Source of the DNA: an uncultured Veillonella sp.
Lineage (GTDB): Bacteria > Bacillota > Negativicutes > Veillonellales > Veillonellaceae
Direction: 5' to 3'
DNA: 39,219 nucleotides
NCBI GenBank assembly: GCA_900757715.1
Contig: CAAEOZ010000011.1
Span: 1 to 39,219, forward strand
In this document: positions 15,707 to 24,316 of the stretch, one piece after another
Position numbering within the stretch: the stretch's first letter is position 1
Layout of the letters: each line of letters starts with the position of its first letter
The notes under the pieces: model-generated
The model's database searches: none
What the model saw: only the letters and a program-made list of their open reading frames with translations
What the model was told of the DNA's origin: nothing
Translations under genes and position numbers: made by a program

Positions 15707-15725
15707 ACCTTCCCATTCGAAGGTT
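15705..15725 (+). other. Short hairpin in the metG leader
   Basis: AACCTTC and GAAGGTT pair across a CCATTC-type loop between the rsmI stop and the metG ribosome binding site. There is no T-run, so it is not a terminator. It might separate the rsmI and metG messages or shape translation initiation. It is not a T-box leader, as there is no space for one. Confidence 0.3.
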
Positions 15726-15740
15726 AGAAGGAGGCTCATC

Positions 15741-17687
15741 ATGGGAGACACAAAGAAAACGTATTATATTACGACACCTATTTATTATCCAAGTGCTAAG
15801 TTGCACATTGGTCATACATATTGTACATCTGTAGCAGATACGATTGCTCGTTTTAAGCGATTGGCTGGTTATGATGTACGTTTCTTGACCGGTTCTGATG
15901 AACATGGCCAAAAAATCCAACGCGCTGCGGAAGCACAAGGCATTACGCCTCTTGAATATACTACAAATATTGTAAATGGTTTCAAAGCATTGTGGGAAAA
16001 AATGCATATTTCCAATGACGATTTTATTCGGACCACCGATGAACGTCATGAAAAGGTTGTTCAAGAATTATTTACAAAAGCTTATGAGAAGGGCGATATT
16101 TATAAAGCCGAATATGAAGGTTGGTACTGTACGCCTTGCGAGACATTCTGGACTGAGCAAAAGCTTGGTGAAAACCATACATGTCCAGACTGTGGACGCC
16201 CTGTAGAAAAAGTAAAAGAAGAAAGTTATTTCTTTAAACTCGGTAAGTATACTGATCAATGGTTACAATTCATCGAAGAAAATCCTGATTTCATTCAACC
16301 TGAATCTCGTCGTAATGAGATGATTCAATTTGTAAAACAAGGTCTAGAAGACTTGGCAGTATCCCGTACATCTTTTGACTGGGGGATAAAGGTTCCTTTC
16401 GATTCTAAACATGTAGTATATGTTTGGTTCGATGCATTAGTGAACTATATTAGTGCACTCTCTCCATTTGATGGTGATGGTGAACTATACAAAAAATATT
16501 GGCCTGCAGATCTTCATTTAGTAGGTAAGGAAATTGTTCGTTTCCATACTATTATTTGGCCTATGATGCTCATGAGTCTTGAGTTGCCATTACCAAAAAA
16601 GGTATTTGGCCATGGTTGGATGATCGTTGACGGCACGAAGATGAGTAAATCCTTGGGCAATGTTATCGACCCAATCCCATTGATTGATACATATGGTGCA
16701 GATTCTTTGCGTTATTACTTATTAAGCGAGATTACGTTAGGTAATGACGGCAACTTTACGTTGCCTAACTTCGTTACAAAAATTAATGCAGATTTATCTA
16801 ATGATTTAGGTAACTTATTAAACCGTACTATTGCGATGATTGAAAAATACCATGGTGGTGTGATTACAAAATGCGATGATATGGATGATTTGGATCGTGA
16901 TGTATCTACATTAGCTGTTCAAACTGCAAAAGATTTTGAAGCGGCCATGGAAAACATGGAGCTTAATAAAGCTATCAAAACTGTATGGTCCTTTATTGGT
17001 CGCATGAATAAATACATTGATGAAACAATGCCTTGGGTATTGGCTAAATCTGAAGATGCTCATGATAAAGTGCGTTTGCAATCTGTTATGTATCATTTGG
17101 CAGAGGCGTTGCGTATCATTGCCATCTTGGTAAGCCCTGTAATTCCTGTAGGAGCTCCAAAAATGTGGGAACAATTAGGGCTTACAGGTTTTGAAGTGGC
17201 TACGTTGGACGATGCTAAAACTTGGGGATTATTGGCAACAGGTACTAAAGTTGTAAAAGGTGAGCCTATCTATCCACGTTTTGAAGTTCCTGAAATGGTA
17301 GATGTAGTTGTTACAGAAGAAGTTGAAGAAGCTGTAGATACATCTAATATTCCACCATTAAAAGGAAATATTACCTATGATGACTTTGAGAAACTCGATC
17401 TTCGTGTGGCTAAAGTTGTAAGTTGTGAAAAAGTGCCTAAGTCCAAGAAATTGTTGAAATTTGTATTGGATATCGGGATTGAACAGCGTACAGTGTTAAG
17501 CGGTATCTCTCAATATTACGAACCGGAGGCTATGGTTGGTAAAAAGGTAATTTATTTGTCTAACTTGGCTCCTAAAAAGATGATGGGCATCGAGTCTTAT
17601 GGTATGATCTTGTCCGCCTCTGATTGGGAAGAACATTTAGAGGTAACAAATATCGAATCATTACCGGCAGGAAGTGTGGTTAAATAA
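15741..17687 (+). CDS. metG: Methionyl-tRNA synthetase
   Basis: A 648-residue class I synthetase charging tRNA-Met. HIGH is at residues 22-25 (LHIGHTY) and KMSKS at 300-304. A zinc knuckle is formed by Cys130/Cys133 (CTPC) and Cys148/Cys151 (CPDC). An anticodon-binding helical domain follows. The C-terminal 100 residues or so are an EMAP/tRNA-binding OB fold (FEKLDLRVAKVVSCEKVPKS through NLAPKKMMGIESYGM) that promotes dimerisation and tRNA affinity. AGAAGGAGG precedes the ATG. Its last base pair overlaps the tatD start, so the two are co-translated; in Bacillus the two genes (metS, yabD) are also adjacent. Confidence 0.97.
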   Translation: MGDTKKTYYITTPIYYPSAKLHIGHTYCTSVADTIARFKRLAGYDVRFLTGSDEHGQKIQRAAEAQGITPLEYTTNIVNGFKALWEKMHISNDDFIRTTDERHEKVVQELFTKAYEKGDIYKAEYEGWYCTPCETFWTEQKLGENHTCPDCGRPVEKVKEESYFFKLGKYTDQWLQFIEENPDFIQPESRRNEMIQFVKQGLEDLAVSRTSFDWGIKVPFDSKHVVYVWFDALVNYISALSPFDGDGELYKKYWPADLHLVGKEIVRFHTIIWPMMLMSLELPLPKKVFGHGWMIVDGTKMSKSLGNVIDPIPLIDTYGADSLRYYLLSEITLGNDGNFTLPNFVTKINADLSNDLGNLLNRTIAMIEKYHGGVITKCDDMDDLDRDVSTLAVQTAKDFEAAMENMELNKAIKTVWSFIGRMNKYIDETMPWVLAKSEDAHDKVRLQSVMYHLAEALRIIAILVSPVIPVGAPKMWEQLGLTGFEVATLDDAKTWGLLATGTKVVKGEPIYPRFEVPEMVDVVVTEEVEEAVDTSNIPPLKGNITYDDFEKLDLRVAKVVSCEKVPKSKKLLKFVLDIGIEQRTVLSGISQYYEPEAMVGKKVIYLSNLAPKKMMGIESYGMILSASDWEEHLEVTNIESLPAGSVVK

Positions 17688-18457
17688 TGAAACTTTTTGA
17701 TACACATGCTCATGTGAATGATGGGCGCTTTGATAATGATCGTGATGAGATGTTACAAGCCTGCTTTGATACAGGTGTAGAATATATTATGATTCCTGGT
17801 GTCGACAGAGGTACTGTTGAGTCAGGTTTAGCTTTGGCTAAACAATATGATCGATTATATGCTGCTGTAGGGACTCATCCCCATGAATCAAAGGACTTTA
17901 CAGAAGAAGACTACGCGTTTTATAAGGAAGAAGCTCTTAACAATGATAAGGTACGTGCTATTGGTGAAATTGGATTAGATTATTACTATGATTTTTCTGA
18001 TCGTGAAACGCAAAAACGCGTATTTATTCGTCAGCTAGAGCTTGCTCGGGAGGTAGATTTGCCCATTATTATCCATGACCGTGATGCACATGGTGATATT
18101 ATGAATATCTTGCGCAATGAGGGAAAGGATAATTGGGGTATTTTCCATTGCTATTCTGGTAGCTGGGAGATGGCAAAAGAGGCCATTAAAATGGGCTTTT
18201 ATATTTCCTTTGCAGGGCCTGTAGTATTCCCTAAGTCTACAAATCTCAAGGAAGTGGCAAGACAAGTACCATTAGATCGAATCCTTATTGAAACCGATTC
18301 ACCGTATTTGACACCACCACCATTTAGAGGCCGTCGTAATGATCCAAGTAAAACTCAGTTTGTGGCAGAAGAAATTGCAAGCCTTAAAGGACTCGATGTA
18401 GATGAGTTCTGCGAAATTACGTTCAATAATGGCAAACGAGTATTTGGTATCGAGTAA
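17687..18457 (+). CDS. tatD: TatD family metal-dependent DNase
   Basis: A 256-residue TIM-barrel hydrolase of the TatD/YcfH group (Bacillus YabD). The metal site begins with DTHAHV (residues 4-9), with the GEIGLDYYYDFSDRETQ segment, IIHDRDAHGD, FHCYSG and LIETDSPYLTP further on. Family members are 3'-5' DNases linked to DNA repair and degradation, though physiological roles are not settled. The ATG overlaps the last base of the metG stop, and GGAAGTG within metG may serve as its binding site. It ends the core housekeeping run; an A/T-rich 120-base stretch and a strong terminator follow. Confidence 0.93.
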   Translation: MKLFDTHAHVNDGRFDNDRDEMLQACFDTGVEYIMIPGVDRGTVESGLALAKQYDRLYAAVGTHPHESKDFTEEDYAFYKEEALNNDKVRAIGEIGLDYYYDFSDRETQKRVFIRQLELAREVDLPIIIHDRDAHGDIMNILRNEGKDNWGIFHCYSGSWEMAKEAIKMGFYISFAGPVVFPKSTNLKEVARQVPLDRILIETDSPYLTPPPFRGRRNDPSKTQFVAEEIASLKGLDVDEFCEITFNNGKRVFGIE

Positions 18458-18577
18458 ATGTAGAAACTAGTTCATAAGATTATTAGCGAATAAACTATTT
18501 GTTGGACTCTAATCACTAAGATTTTGCGTACAAAGTATTAGAAAACATGATAAAACTAAATTAGAATTATAAATCAT

Positions 18578-18616
18578 AAAACGCGGTTCTCCCTTATCGG
18601 TGAGAATCGCGTTTTT
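18578..18616. terminator. Terminator after tatD
   Basis: AAAACGCGGTTCTC (18578-18591) pairs, with one G-U, with GAGAATCGCGTTTT (18602-18615), followed by TT. It separates the tatD and polyphosphate transcripts. Confidence 0.8.
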
Positions 18617-18619
18617 CTA

Positions 18620-18628
18620 TGGTATACT
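18620..18628 (+). promoter_or_regulatory. Extended -10 promoter of the ppx-ppk operon
   Basis: TGGTATACT is a TGn-extended -10 element immediately past the terminator, 43 bases ahead of the first ppx start. There is no clear -35 hexamer at 17 bases. The same TGG-plus-TATA layout is used at purR. Confidence 0.5.
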
Positions 18629-18671
18629 AAAGTATATTTAGACTGAACAGAAGTAAAATGAGGATAGCAAC

Positions 18672-20219
18672 ATGAAACGTATTGCATTTATAGATTTAGG
18701 ATCGAACTCAGTTCGTTTTGTCATATATGAAATTTCTAAGACTGGTAGTTATCGACTGATATATCAAGAAAAAGAAAGTGTACGTCTCAGCGAGAATATG
18801 TGGGGAACTCACGAATTGACCGAAGAAGCCATGGAACGCTCCTTGCGTGCTCTAAAAGGTTTTGTACACATGGCTGATGCAATGGCGGTAGATACGATTA
18901 AAGCTGTTGCTACGGCGGCAGTACGTCTGGCTAAAAATGGGGATGCTTTTATTAAATCCGTAAAAGAACGAACAGGTTTGGATTTAGAACGTATTGCTGG
19001 TGAAGAAGAGGCTCGCCTGGGCTTTCTAGGCGTTATCAATACCATTGGACTTAAGGATTTTATTATTTTTGATTTAGGTGGTGCTAGTACAGAGATAACC
19101 CTTGTACGAAATCGTCATATTACAAAATCAGTGAGCTTGCCGATAGGGGCCCTTACCTTAACAGGTACTTATCAAAAGGGAGATGAATATACTCCTAAAG
19201 AACTTGATAAACTGACGAAAGTTGTGAAGAAAACGATTAAGGAACATACATGGCTTCGCAATGTGAAATTACCACTCCTTGGTATCGGAGGTACTGCTCG
19301 TAATATTGCTAAAATGGATCAACGTAAGTTATCTTATCCTATTACAAAGCTACATAATTATGAGATTCCACATCATAGATTCCATGAGATTTTGGAAGAA
19401 GTAAAAGGTAAATCTCTAGAGGAACGCAAAAAGATTAGTGGTTTATCATCGGAGCGCGCTGATATCATTATTGCCGGCCTCACTATCGTAGAAGAATTAT
19501 TTAACTACGTAAATACTAAAACACTCGTTGTTGGTGGTTGTGGTCTGCGTGAAGGCTTATTTTACGACTATTATGGAGAGCACTACTTAGGTGGTAACTC
19601 TATTATTGATGATATTTTAGTACATTCTGCAGAGAATGTCTTGTTAGGTATGACTAAACATGAGTTAGTTCATGCTAAATATATTACAGGTTTAGCTATT
19701 AAACTGTATGATGTATTAGAGCCACTTCATAGAGCTGATAAAAATACAAGACGTTGTTTGATTGCTGCTAGTTTATTACATGATATTGGTAAACGGATTA
19801 ACTATTATAGTCATGCCCGCCATGGCTGCTATATGCTTGTCAATAGTAATTTATATGGGCTTTCTCATGTTGAACAAGCTTTTAGCGCGTTCCTTGTTAT
19901 GAACTCTCATGGTTTGACACCAAAAGAGTATAAAAACTTCTTATACGGTAAATTATTAGATCAAGAGCAGCGTTTGTTGGGACAAAAAATATCTATTATT
20001 CTGGCCTTAGCTGAAGCTCTTGATGAAAGTCATGAACAATTTATTCGCCATTTATCCGTGAATCTAAAATATACTAGCGTACAATTAGTAGTAACCTATT
20101 TGAACGGTCGCGATATAAGTGTAACAAAAGCGGCTGTAGAGAAATTAGGAAAATCTTTCAAAAAAGAATTTAAGAAAACATTAGAAATAGAGTGGAAGGA
20201 AGCTCGTAAGGAGGCATAA
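18672..20219 (+). CDS. ppx: Exopolyphosphatase Ppx/GppA with HD domain
   Basis: A 515-residue Ppx/GppA phosphatase, expected to release phosphate from polyphosphate or to hydrolyse pppGpp. The N-terminal ASKHA-fold part keeps both phosphate loops: IDLGSNSVRF (Asp8, Asn12) and FDLGGASTEITLV (from Asp134), plus the AGEEEARLGFLGV segment with the catalytic glutamate. The C-terminal part is an HD-type helical domain with an intact HDIGK (His370, Asp371) and a following YYSHARHGCYML histidine cluster. The length matches the long (Escherichia coli-type) Ppx. GAGGAT lies upstream of the ATG. It is the first gene of a three-gene operon with a second Ppx-like gene (1-base overlap) and ppk. Confidence 0.9.
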   Translation: MKRIAFIDLGSNSVRFVIYEISKTGSYRLIYQEKESVRLSENMWGTHELTEEAMERSLRALKGFVHMADAMAVDTIKAVATAAVRLAKNGDAFIKSVKERTGLDLERIAGEEEARLGFLGVINTIGLKDFIIFDLGGASTEITLVRNRHITKSVSLPIGALTLTGTYQKGDEYTPKELDKLTKVVKKTIKEHTWLRNVKLPLLGIGGTARNIAKMDQRKLSYPITKLHNYEIPHHRFHEILEEVKGKSLEERKKISGLSSERADIIIAGLTIVEELFNYVNTKTLVVGGCGLREGLFYDYYGEHYLGGNSIIDDILVHSAENVLLGMTKHELVHAKYITGLAIKLYDVLEPLHRADKNTRRCLIAASLLHDIGKRINYYSHARHGCYMLVNSNLYGLSHVEQAFSAFLVMNSHGLTPKEYKNFLYGKLLDQEQRLLGQKISIILALAEALDESHEQFIRHLSVNLKYTSVQLVVTYLNGRDISVTKAAVEKLGKSFKKEFKKTLEIEWKEARKEA

Positions 20220-21784
20220 TGGCATTACCAAAAGCGTTACGATATGCAGTGCTACATGTAGGCTCCAGTAGCATGAGCATTACTATTTTAGAATACAAGG
20301 GCATCGATGATGTACGCGTTATAGATTATGCAGCTAGGGAGGTAACCTTTGGGGAAGAATTATTCCAAACCTCTCGTTTGAGTTTTGAAACAATTGAGGA
20401 AATTTGTCATATCTTAAAGGGATATAAACAATTAATGGCTGATTACGGTGTGAGTCGCTCTAGATTATATGGCACTACTGTAATACGTGAAGCCGCTAAT
20501 CGTCGTAGTATTCTCGACCAAATTTATATTCAAACAGGTATGCGTGTTGAGGTTATCGACATGCCTAAAGAGGTGTATTACAAATATGCCTTACTATACT
20601 ACAAGATGACTAATCAGTACCGCTTGACGGATCCTACGAAGGCAACATTATTTCTTGATATCACTTCTGGTGGTGTAGGTTTAACCGTTTGGCGTGGTGA
20701 AAGCTTATTATTCCAGCGCAATATGCATAGCGGATCTTTGCGTGTTATGGAATCTTTTAATCGCAACCAACGTTCCTCTACATCGTTTCCAATGGCTATT
20801 ACCGAGTATTTACATCGCATGATAGGCCCATTGCGGGAAGAGCTTAAAACTTTCAATATTAATAGTGTCATTTTATCAGGCGATGAAGCTCAATATATGG
20901 CGCGCCTCATGGGAGATGGCAGTAATAAGGATGATATTATTACCATTGAACCAGAACGTTTTAAGGGGTTCATCAAATCCTTTGATGGTGTAACGGCCAC
21001 TAAGTTGATCAATCGATATAGACTACCTGAATATAAGGCCAATATTTTGATGCCTACTATGATTTTATTTAATGAAATTATAACGGCTATAGAGCCTAAA
21101 TCGTTGATTTTTAGTAGCTTCTCCTTCTCGCAAGGAATAAGCTGGTTTTATGGAGTTGAGGCGGAAAATAATCCTTTTATGTATCAATTGCGTGAGCAAA
21201 ATGCTCAATTAGCTCGTGCTGTTGCCGCTAGATATCATACTGACAGCATTCATGATGCTGAGGTAGAAAGATTCAGCTCTTTATTCTGTAAAACATTACG
21301 CCATAAAGGTTTACCGGAGCGGTGGGGTTATTTATGCCGCATTGCAGCTATATTATGTTCTGTAGGCAAGTTTGTTAATTTACGAAACCATGGAGAGCAT
21401 GCGTATCATATTGTGATGGGCACGGATATTTTTGGGCTTTCGGAAGAAGAAAAACAAGTGGTAGCAAATGTTGTGTTTTATCATTATAAGGGAACTCCGT
21501 CTGATGATGATACATATTTTAATTCCTTGACGGAATTACAAAAGATTCAAGTTACAAAGTTAGTAGCTATCATTCGTGTGGCTTGTGCGCTTGATGCAGG
21601 TAGCAATCAAAAAATATCGGATATTACCTTAGAAGAACGGGATAATGTATTGTATGTATTCTGCCGCACTAATGAAGACATTTCTCTAGAATGGTGGACA
21701 TTTAGTCGCGATTCCGAGTATTTTACAGAAGTATTTGGTATGGAACTCATGCTTGTAAGAGGAGGTGACCGCCATGTTCAGTAA
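20219..21784 (+). CDS. Ppx/GppA-like protein with degenerate active site
   Basis: A 521-residue protein aligning in overall plan with the Ppx just upstream but lacking its catalytic residues. The first phosphate loop reads LHVGSSSMSIT instead of IDLGSNSVRF, so Asp becomes His13 and Asn becomes Ser17. The second reads LDITSGGVGL instead of FDLGGASTEI. In the C-terminal HD-like region HDIGK has become CSVGK (Cys380, Ser381), removing the metal-binding pair, though NHGEHAYHIV keeps some histidines. The reading frame is intact over the full length, with AAGGAGG ahead of the ATG, so it is not a pseudogene. A regulatory or structural partner of Ppx or Ppk is likely. The start overlaps the upstream stop by one base. 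Confidence 0.8.
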   Translation: MALPKALRYAVLHVGSSSMSITILEYKGIDDVRVIDYAAREVTFGEELFQTSRLSFETIEEICHILKGYKQLMADYGVSRSRLYGTTVIREAANRRSILDQIYIQTGMRVEVIDMPKEVYYKYALLYYKMTNQYRLTDPTKATLFLDITSGGVGLTVWRGESLLFQRNMHSGSLRVMESFNRNQRSSTSFPMAITEYLHRMIGPLREELKTFNINSVILSGDEAQYMARLMGDGSNKDDIITIEPERFKGFIKSFDGVTATKLINRYRLPEYKANILMPTMILFNEIITAIEPKSLIFSSFSFSQGISWFYGVEAENNPFMYQLREQNAQLARAVAARYHTDSIHDAEVERFSSLFCKTLRHKGLPERWGYLCRIAAILCSVGKFVNLRNHGEHAYHIVMGTDIFGLSEEEKQVVANVVFYHYKGTPSDDDTYFNSLTELQKIQVTKLVAIIRVACALDAGSNQKISDITLEERDNVLYVFCRTNEDISLEWWTFSRDSEYFTEVFGMELMLVRGGDRHVQ

Positions 21785-23891
21785 TGCTAAATATTATTTT
21801 AATCGTGAATTATCTTGGCTAAAATTTAATCAGCGTGTACTATTAGAGTCTATAGATACAAATACTCCGCTGTTGGAGCGATTGCGTTTTATTGCTATTG
21901 CTAGTTCTAATTTAGATGAGTTCTTCATGATTCGCGTGGCTGGTTTACGTCATCAAGTTGTGAATGGCATTGTTAAATATGATGCGGCTCATATGGATGC
22001 AAAGGCACAATTAAAGGCGATAGATGAATCTGTACAACGCCTTGTTGCTATGCAAAGTATGTATTTAAATAATGTTTTGACTGAACTAGAAAGTTATGGT
22101 TTTTTCTTTACACATCCTGATGAGCTAGACGTAAAAACAAAAGCTTGGTTACGCCATTATTTTGAAGAACATATCTACCCCGTAGTAACACCGTTGGCTG
22201 TTGATTCGGGGCATCCATTCCCATTTTTAACAAATCATACTATTAATGCAATTGTACGTATCTTTCAAATACAAGATGATGGGACTAAGGATTACAAGAT
22301 TGCTATCTTGCCAATACCATCTGTATTAGATCGAATCATTGAAGTTCCGAGCCGAGGTAATAAGGAACATCGATTTGTTTATCTAGAAGATGTCATTACT
22401 TATTATGCAAATCAATTCTTCCAAGGTTACGGCATTGAAGATTATATGGTTTTCCGTATTACTCGTGATGCAGACCTTGAAATAGATGAGGAAGAAGCAA
22501 CAGATTTGCTATCTGAAGTAGAGGCATCCTTGCGGCGTCGCCGTCGTGGTGATGCGGTACGTCTTGAGGTTTGTGGAGAGATAAAGGATCACTTATTAGA
22601 CTTTGTCCTTACAAGTGTAGAATTAGAGCAAAAGGACGTATATCGCATTGATGGACATTTAGATTGCCGTATGTATTTTGATTTCTGTAATTATCCAGGT
22701 TATGATAAGCTCCGATATGAACCGTTTGATCCTAAGATTCCTAGTGAATTAGTTGATTATGAAGGTGATAGCTTATTTTCTATTATTGGGAAGCAAGATC
22801 TTTTTGTTCATCATCCCTTTGAATCTTTTGCAGTGGTTGAGCAATTTATTGCACAAGCAGCTATAGATCCTGATGTATTGGCTATTAAACAAACATTATA
22901 TCGCGTTAGTGGGGATTCTCCGATTATTGCGTCCTTAATAAAAGCGGCAGATAATGGGAAACAAGTAACCGTCCTTATGGAGGTTAAGGCGCGGTTTGAT
23001 GAAGAAAACAATATTCATATGGCTCGTCGACTCGAAAAAGCGGGATGTCATGTTATTTATGGTTTAAAAGGTCTTAAGACACACTCTAAAATTACTATGG
23101 TGGTACGCGGGGAAACGGATGGTATTAGGCGGTATGTCCATCTAGCAACGGGAAACTATAATGGTAAAACAGCTCGTATGTATACTGATTGTGGTATATT
23201 TACTTGTAATGATGAGTATGGTGATGATGCGTCACGTTTCTTTAACTTGATTTCTGGATATTCTGACCCACCGATTTGGAATAAGTTTATTGTAGCGCCT
23301 TTAAATTTACGTGAAAAAATCATGGAACTTATTGACCGTGAAATCGAGTTTGCTAAGAATGGGGAAGAAGCCTATATCATCTGTAAGATGAATTCTCTGC
23401 TCGATAAAAAGGTCATTGCCAAGTTGTATGAAGCTTCTTCGGCTGGTGTTCGTATAGATTTAATTGTGCGTGGTATTTGTACGCTTCGTCCTGGCATTGC
23501 CGGTGTTAGTGATAATATCACAGTACGCTCTATTGTGGGGCGTTTTCTTGAACATCATCGTTTGTTCTACTTCCGTAATGGAGGGAATGAAAGTCTGTAC
23601 CTATCTAGTGCGGATTGGATGCCTCGAAATTTGAATGAACGTGTAGAGCTTATGATTCCTATTGAAGATAAACGTCATAAAGAACGGGTAAAAAGTATTT
23701 TAGATTTATACTTAGATGATACATTAAAAGCTCATTTCATGAGAGCAGATGGTTCGTATCATAAAATCAATGATCGAGAAAATCCTATTTCTGCTCAAGA
23801 GGAGTTAATGAAAGCTGCTATTGAGAATGAACACAAGGAGTCGATGACCGTCATTGAACGGTTACAACCGATGTTAAAAATGAATAAATGA
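21774..23891 (+). CDS. ppk: Polyphosphate kinase 1
   Basis: A 705-residue PPK1, which builds polyphosphate reversibly from ATP through a phosphohistidine. The N-terminal domain begins YFNRELSWLKFNQRVLLES. The phospholipase-D-like catalytic halves follow, with His456 in RRYVHLATGNYN as the predicted phosphorylated residue (equivalent to His435 of Escherichia coli) and the VLMEVKARFDEENN and GLKTHSK segments. Later LYLSSADWMPRNLN and RVELMIPI are family-typical. I chose ATG 21774 over GTG 21765, since AGGAGGTGA spans the latter. It overlaps the upstream Ppx-like gene by 11 bases, indicating coupling, and ends with a terminator 60 bases later. Confidence 0.96.
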   Translation: MFSNAKYYFNRELSWLKFNQRVLLESIDTNTPLLERLRFIAIASSNLDEFFMIRVAGLRHQVVNGIVKYDAAHMDAKAQLKAIDESVQRLVAMQSMYLNNVLTELESYGFFFTHPDELDVKTKAWLRHYFEEHIYPVVTPLAVDSGHPFPFLTNHTINAIVRIFQIQDDGTKDYKIAILPIPSVLDRIIEVPSRGNKEHRFVYLEDVITYYANQFFQGYGIEDYMVFRITRDADLEIDEEEATDLLSEVEASLRRRRRGDAVRLEVCGEIKDHLLDFVLTSVELEQKDVYRIDGHLDCRMYFDFCNYPGYDKLRYEPFDPKIPSELVDYEGDSLFSIIGKQDLFVHHPFESFAVVEQFIAQAAIDPDVLAIKQTLYRVSGDSPIIASLIKAADNGKQVTVLMEVKARFDEENNIHMARRLEKAGCHVIYGLKGLKTHSKITMVVRGETDGIRRYVHLATGNYNGKTARMYTDCGIFTCNDEYGDDASRFFNLISGYSDPPIWNKFIVAPLNLREKIMELIDREIEFAKNGEEAYIICKMNSLLDKKVIAKLYEASSAGVRIDLIVRGICTLRPGIAGVSDNITVRSIVGRFLEHHRLFYFRNGGNESLYLSSADWMPRNLNERVELMIPIEDKRHKERVKSILDLYLDDTLKAHFMRADGSYHKINDRENPISAQEELMKAAIENEHKESMTVIERLQPMLKMNK

Positions 23892-23944
23892 TGAAGAATG
23901 ACTATTGCGTTTGCTAATGAATTTTAATACAATTACATAACACG

Positions 23945-23972
23945 AAAAAGGCCCATTATATGGGCTTTTTTT
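23945..23972 (+). terminator. Terminator after ppk
   Basis: GCCCAT (23951-23956) pairs with ATGGGC (23960-23965) around TAT, preceded by AAAAAG and followed by seven T. It closes the polyphosphate operon. Confidence 0.8.
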
Positions 23973-24316
23973 CATGTTTATATATTCAAAAATGAGATAA
24001 AAATGAAGTTTTTGAAAATATGGAAAAATTTGGTAACAATTGAAAAACACATAAAAATACAAATCAATTAATAAAAAATCCATATATACTATATGTGGTA
24101 TTGGTATTGTATATATGTACACAATTCGGAATATATTGTATAGTATTTAAAAATATCAATATGTACGTATACAGTGGACTTTCATTAAAAAAAACAAAAT
24201 ATATAGTGTTATAAATTCAGTATTTATAAAGGATTTTGCCTTATTGTTAACTTGTTGCGTTTGACAGGTTGTATCTATCTGTAGTAGAATAATACCATTA
24301 CAGGAGGGATTACAAC
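23973..24316. other. A/T-rich intergenic region ahead of yabE-like gene
   Basis: About 340 bases with no coding potential. I see stretches of alternating A/T and no stable long hairpin. I looked for a c-di-AMP (ydaO-type) riboswitch, which often precedes genes of this class, and found no matching conserved blocks. The only clear signal is the promoter at 24261-24290. Confidence 0.5.
24261..24290 (+). promoter_or_regulatory. SigA-type promoter of yabE-like gene
   Basis: A perfect TTGACA (24261-24266) and TAGAAT (24285-24290) are 18 bases apart, putting the transcript start near 24297 and the AGGAGGG site at 24302-24308. This is one of the best -35/-10 pairs in the window. Confidence 0.65.

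Noticed and set aside
15705..15740. T-box leader of metG
   Set aside because: Only 34 bases lie between rsmI and metG, too short for a T-box; just a small hairpin is present.
24168..24185. GTATACAGTGGA shared with the hairpin near 4962
   Set aside because: A 12-base match is expected by chance many times in an A/T-rich 39 kb sequence, and there is no surrounding similarity.
23973..24260. c-di-AMP riboswitch before the yabE-like gene
   Set aside because: No conserved core or pseudoknot-forming blocks could be found; a plain SigA promoter lies close to the gene.
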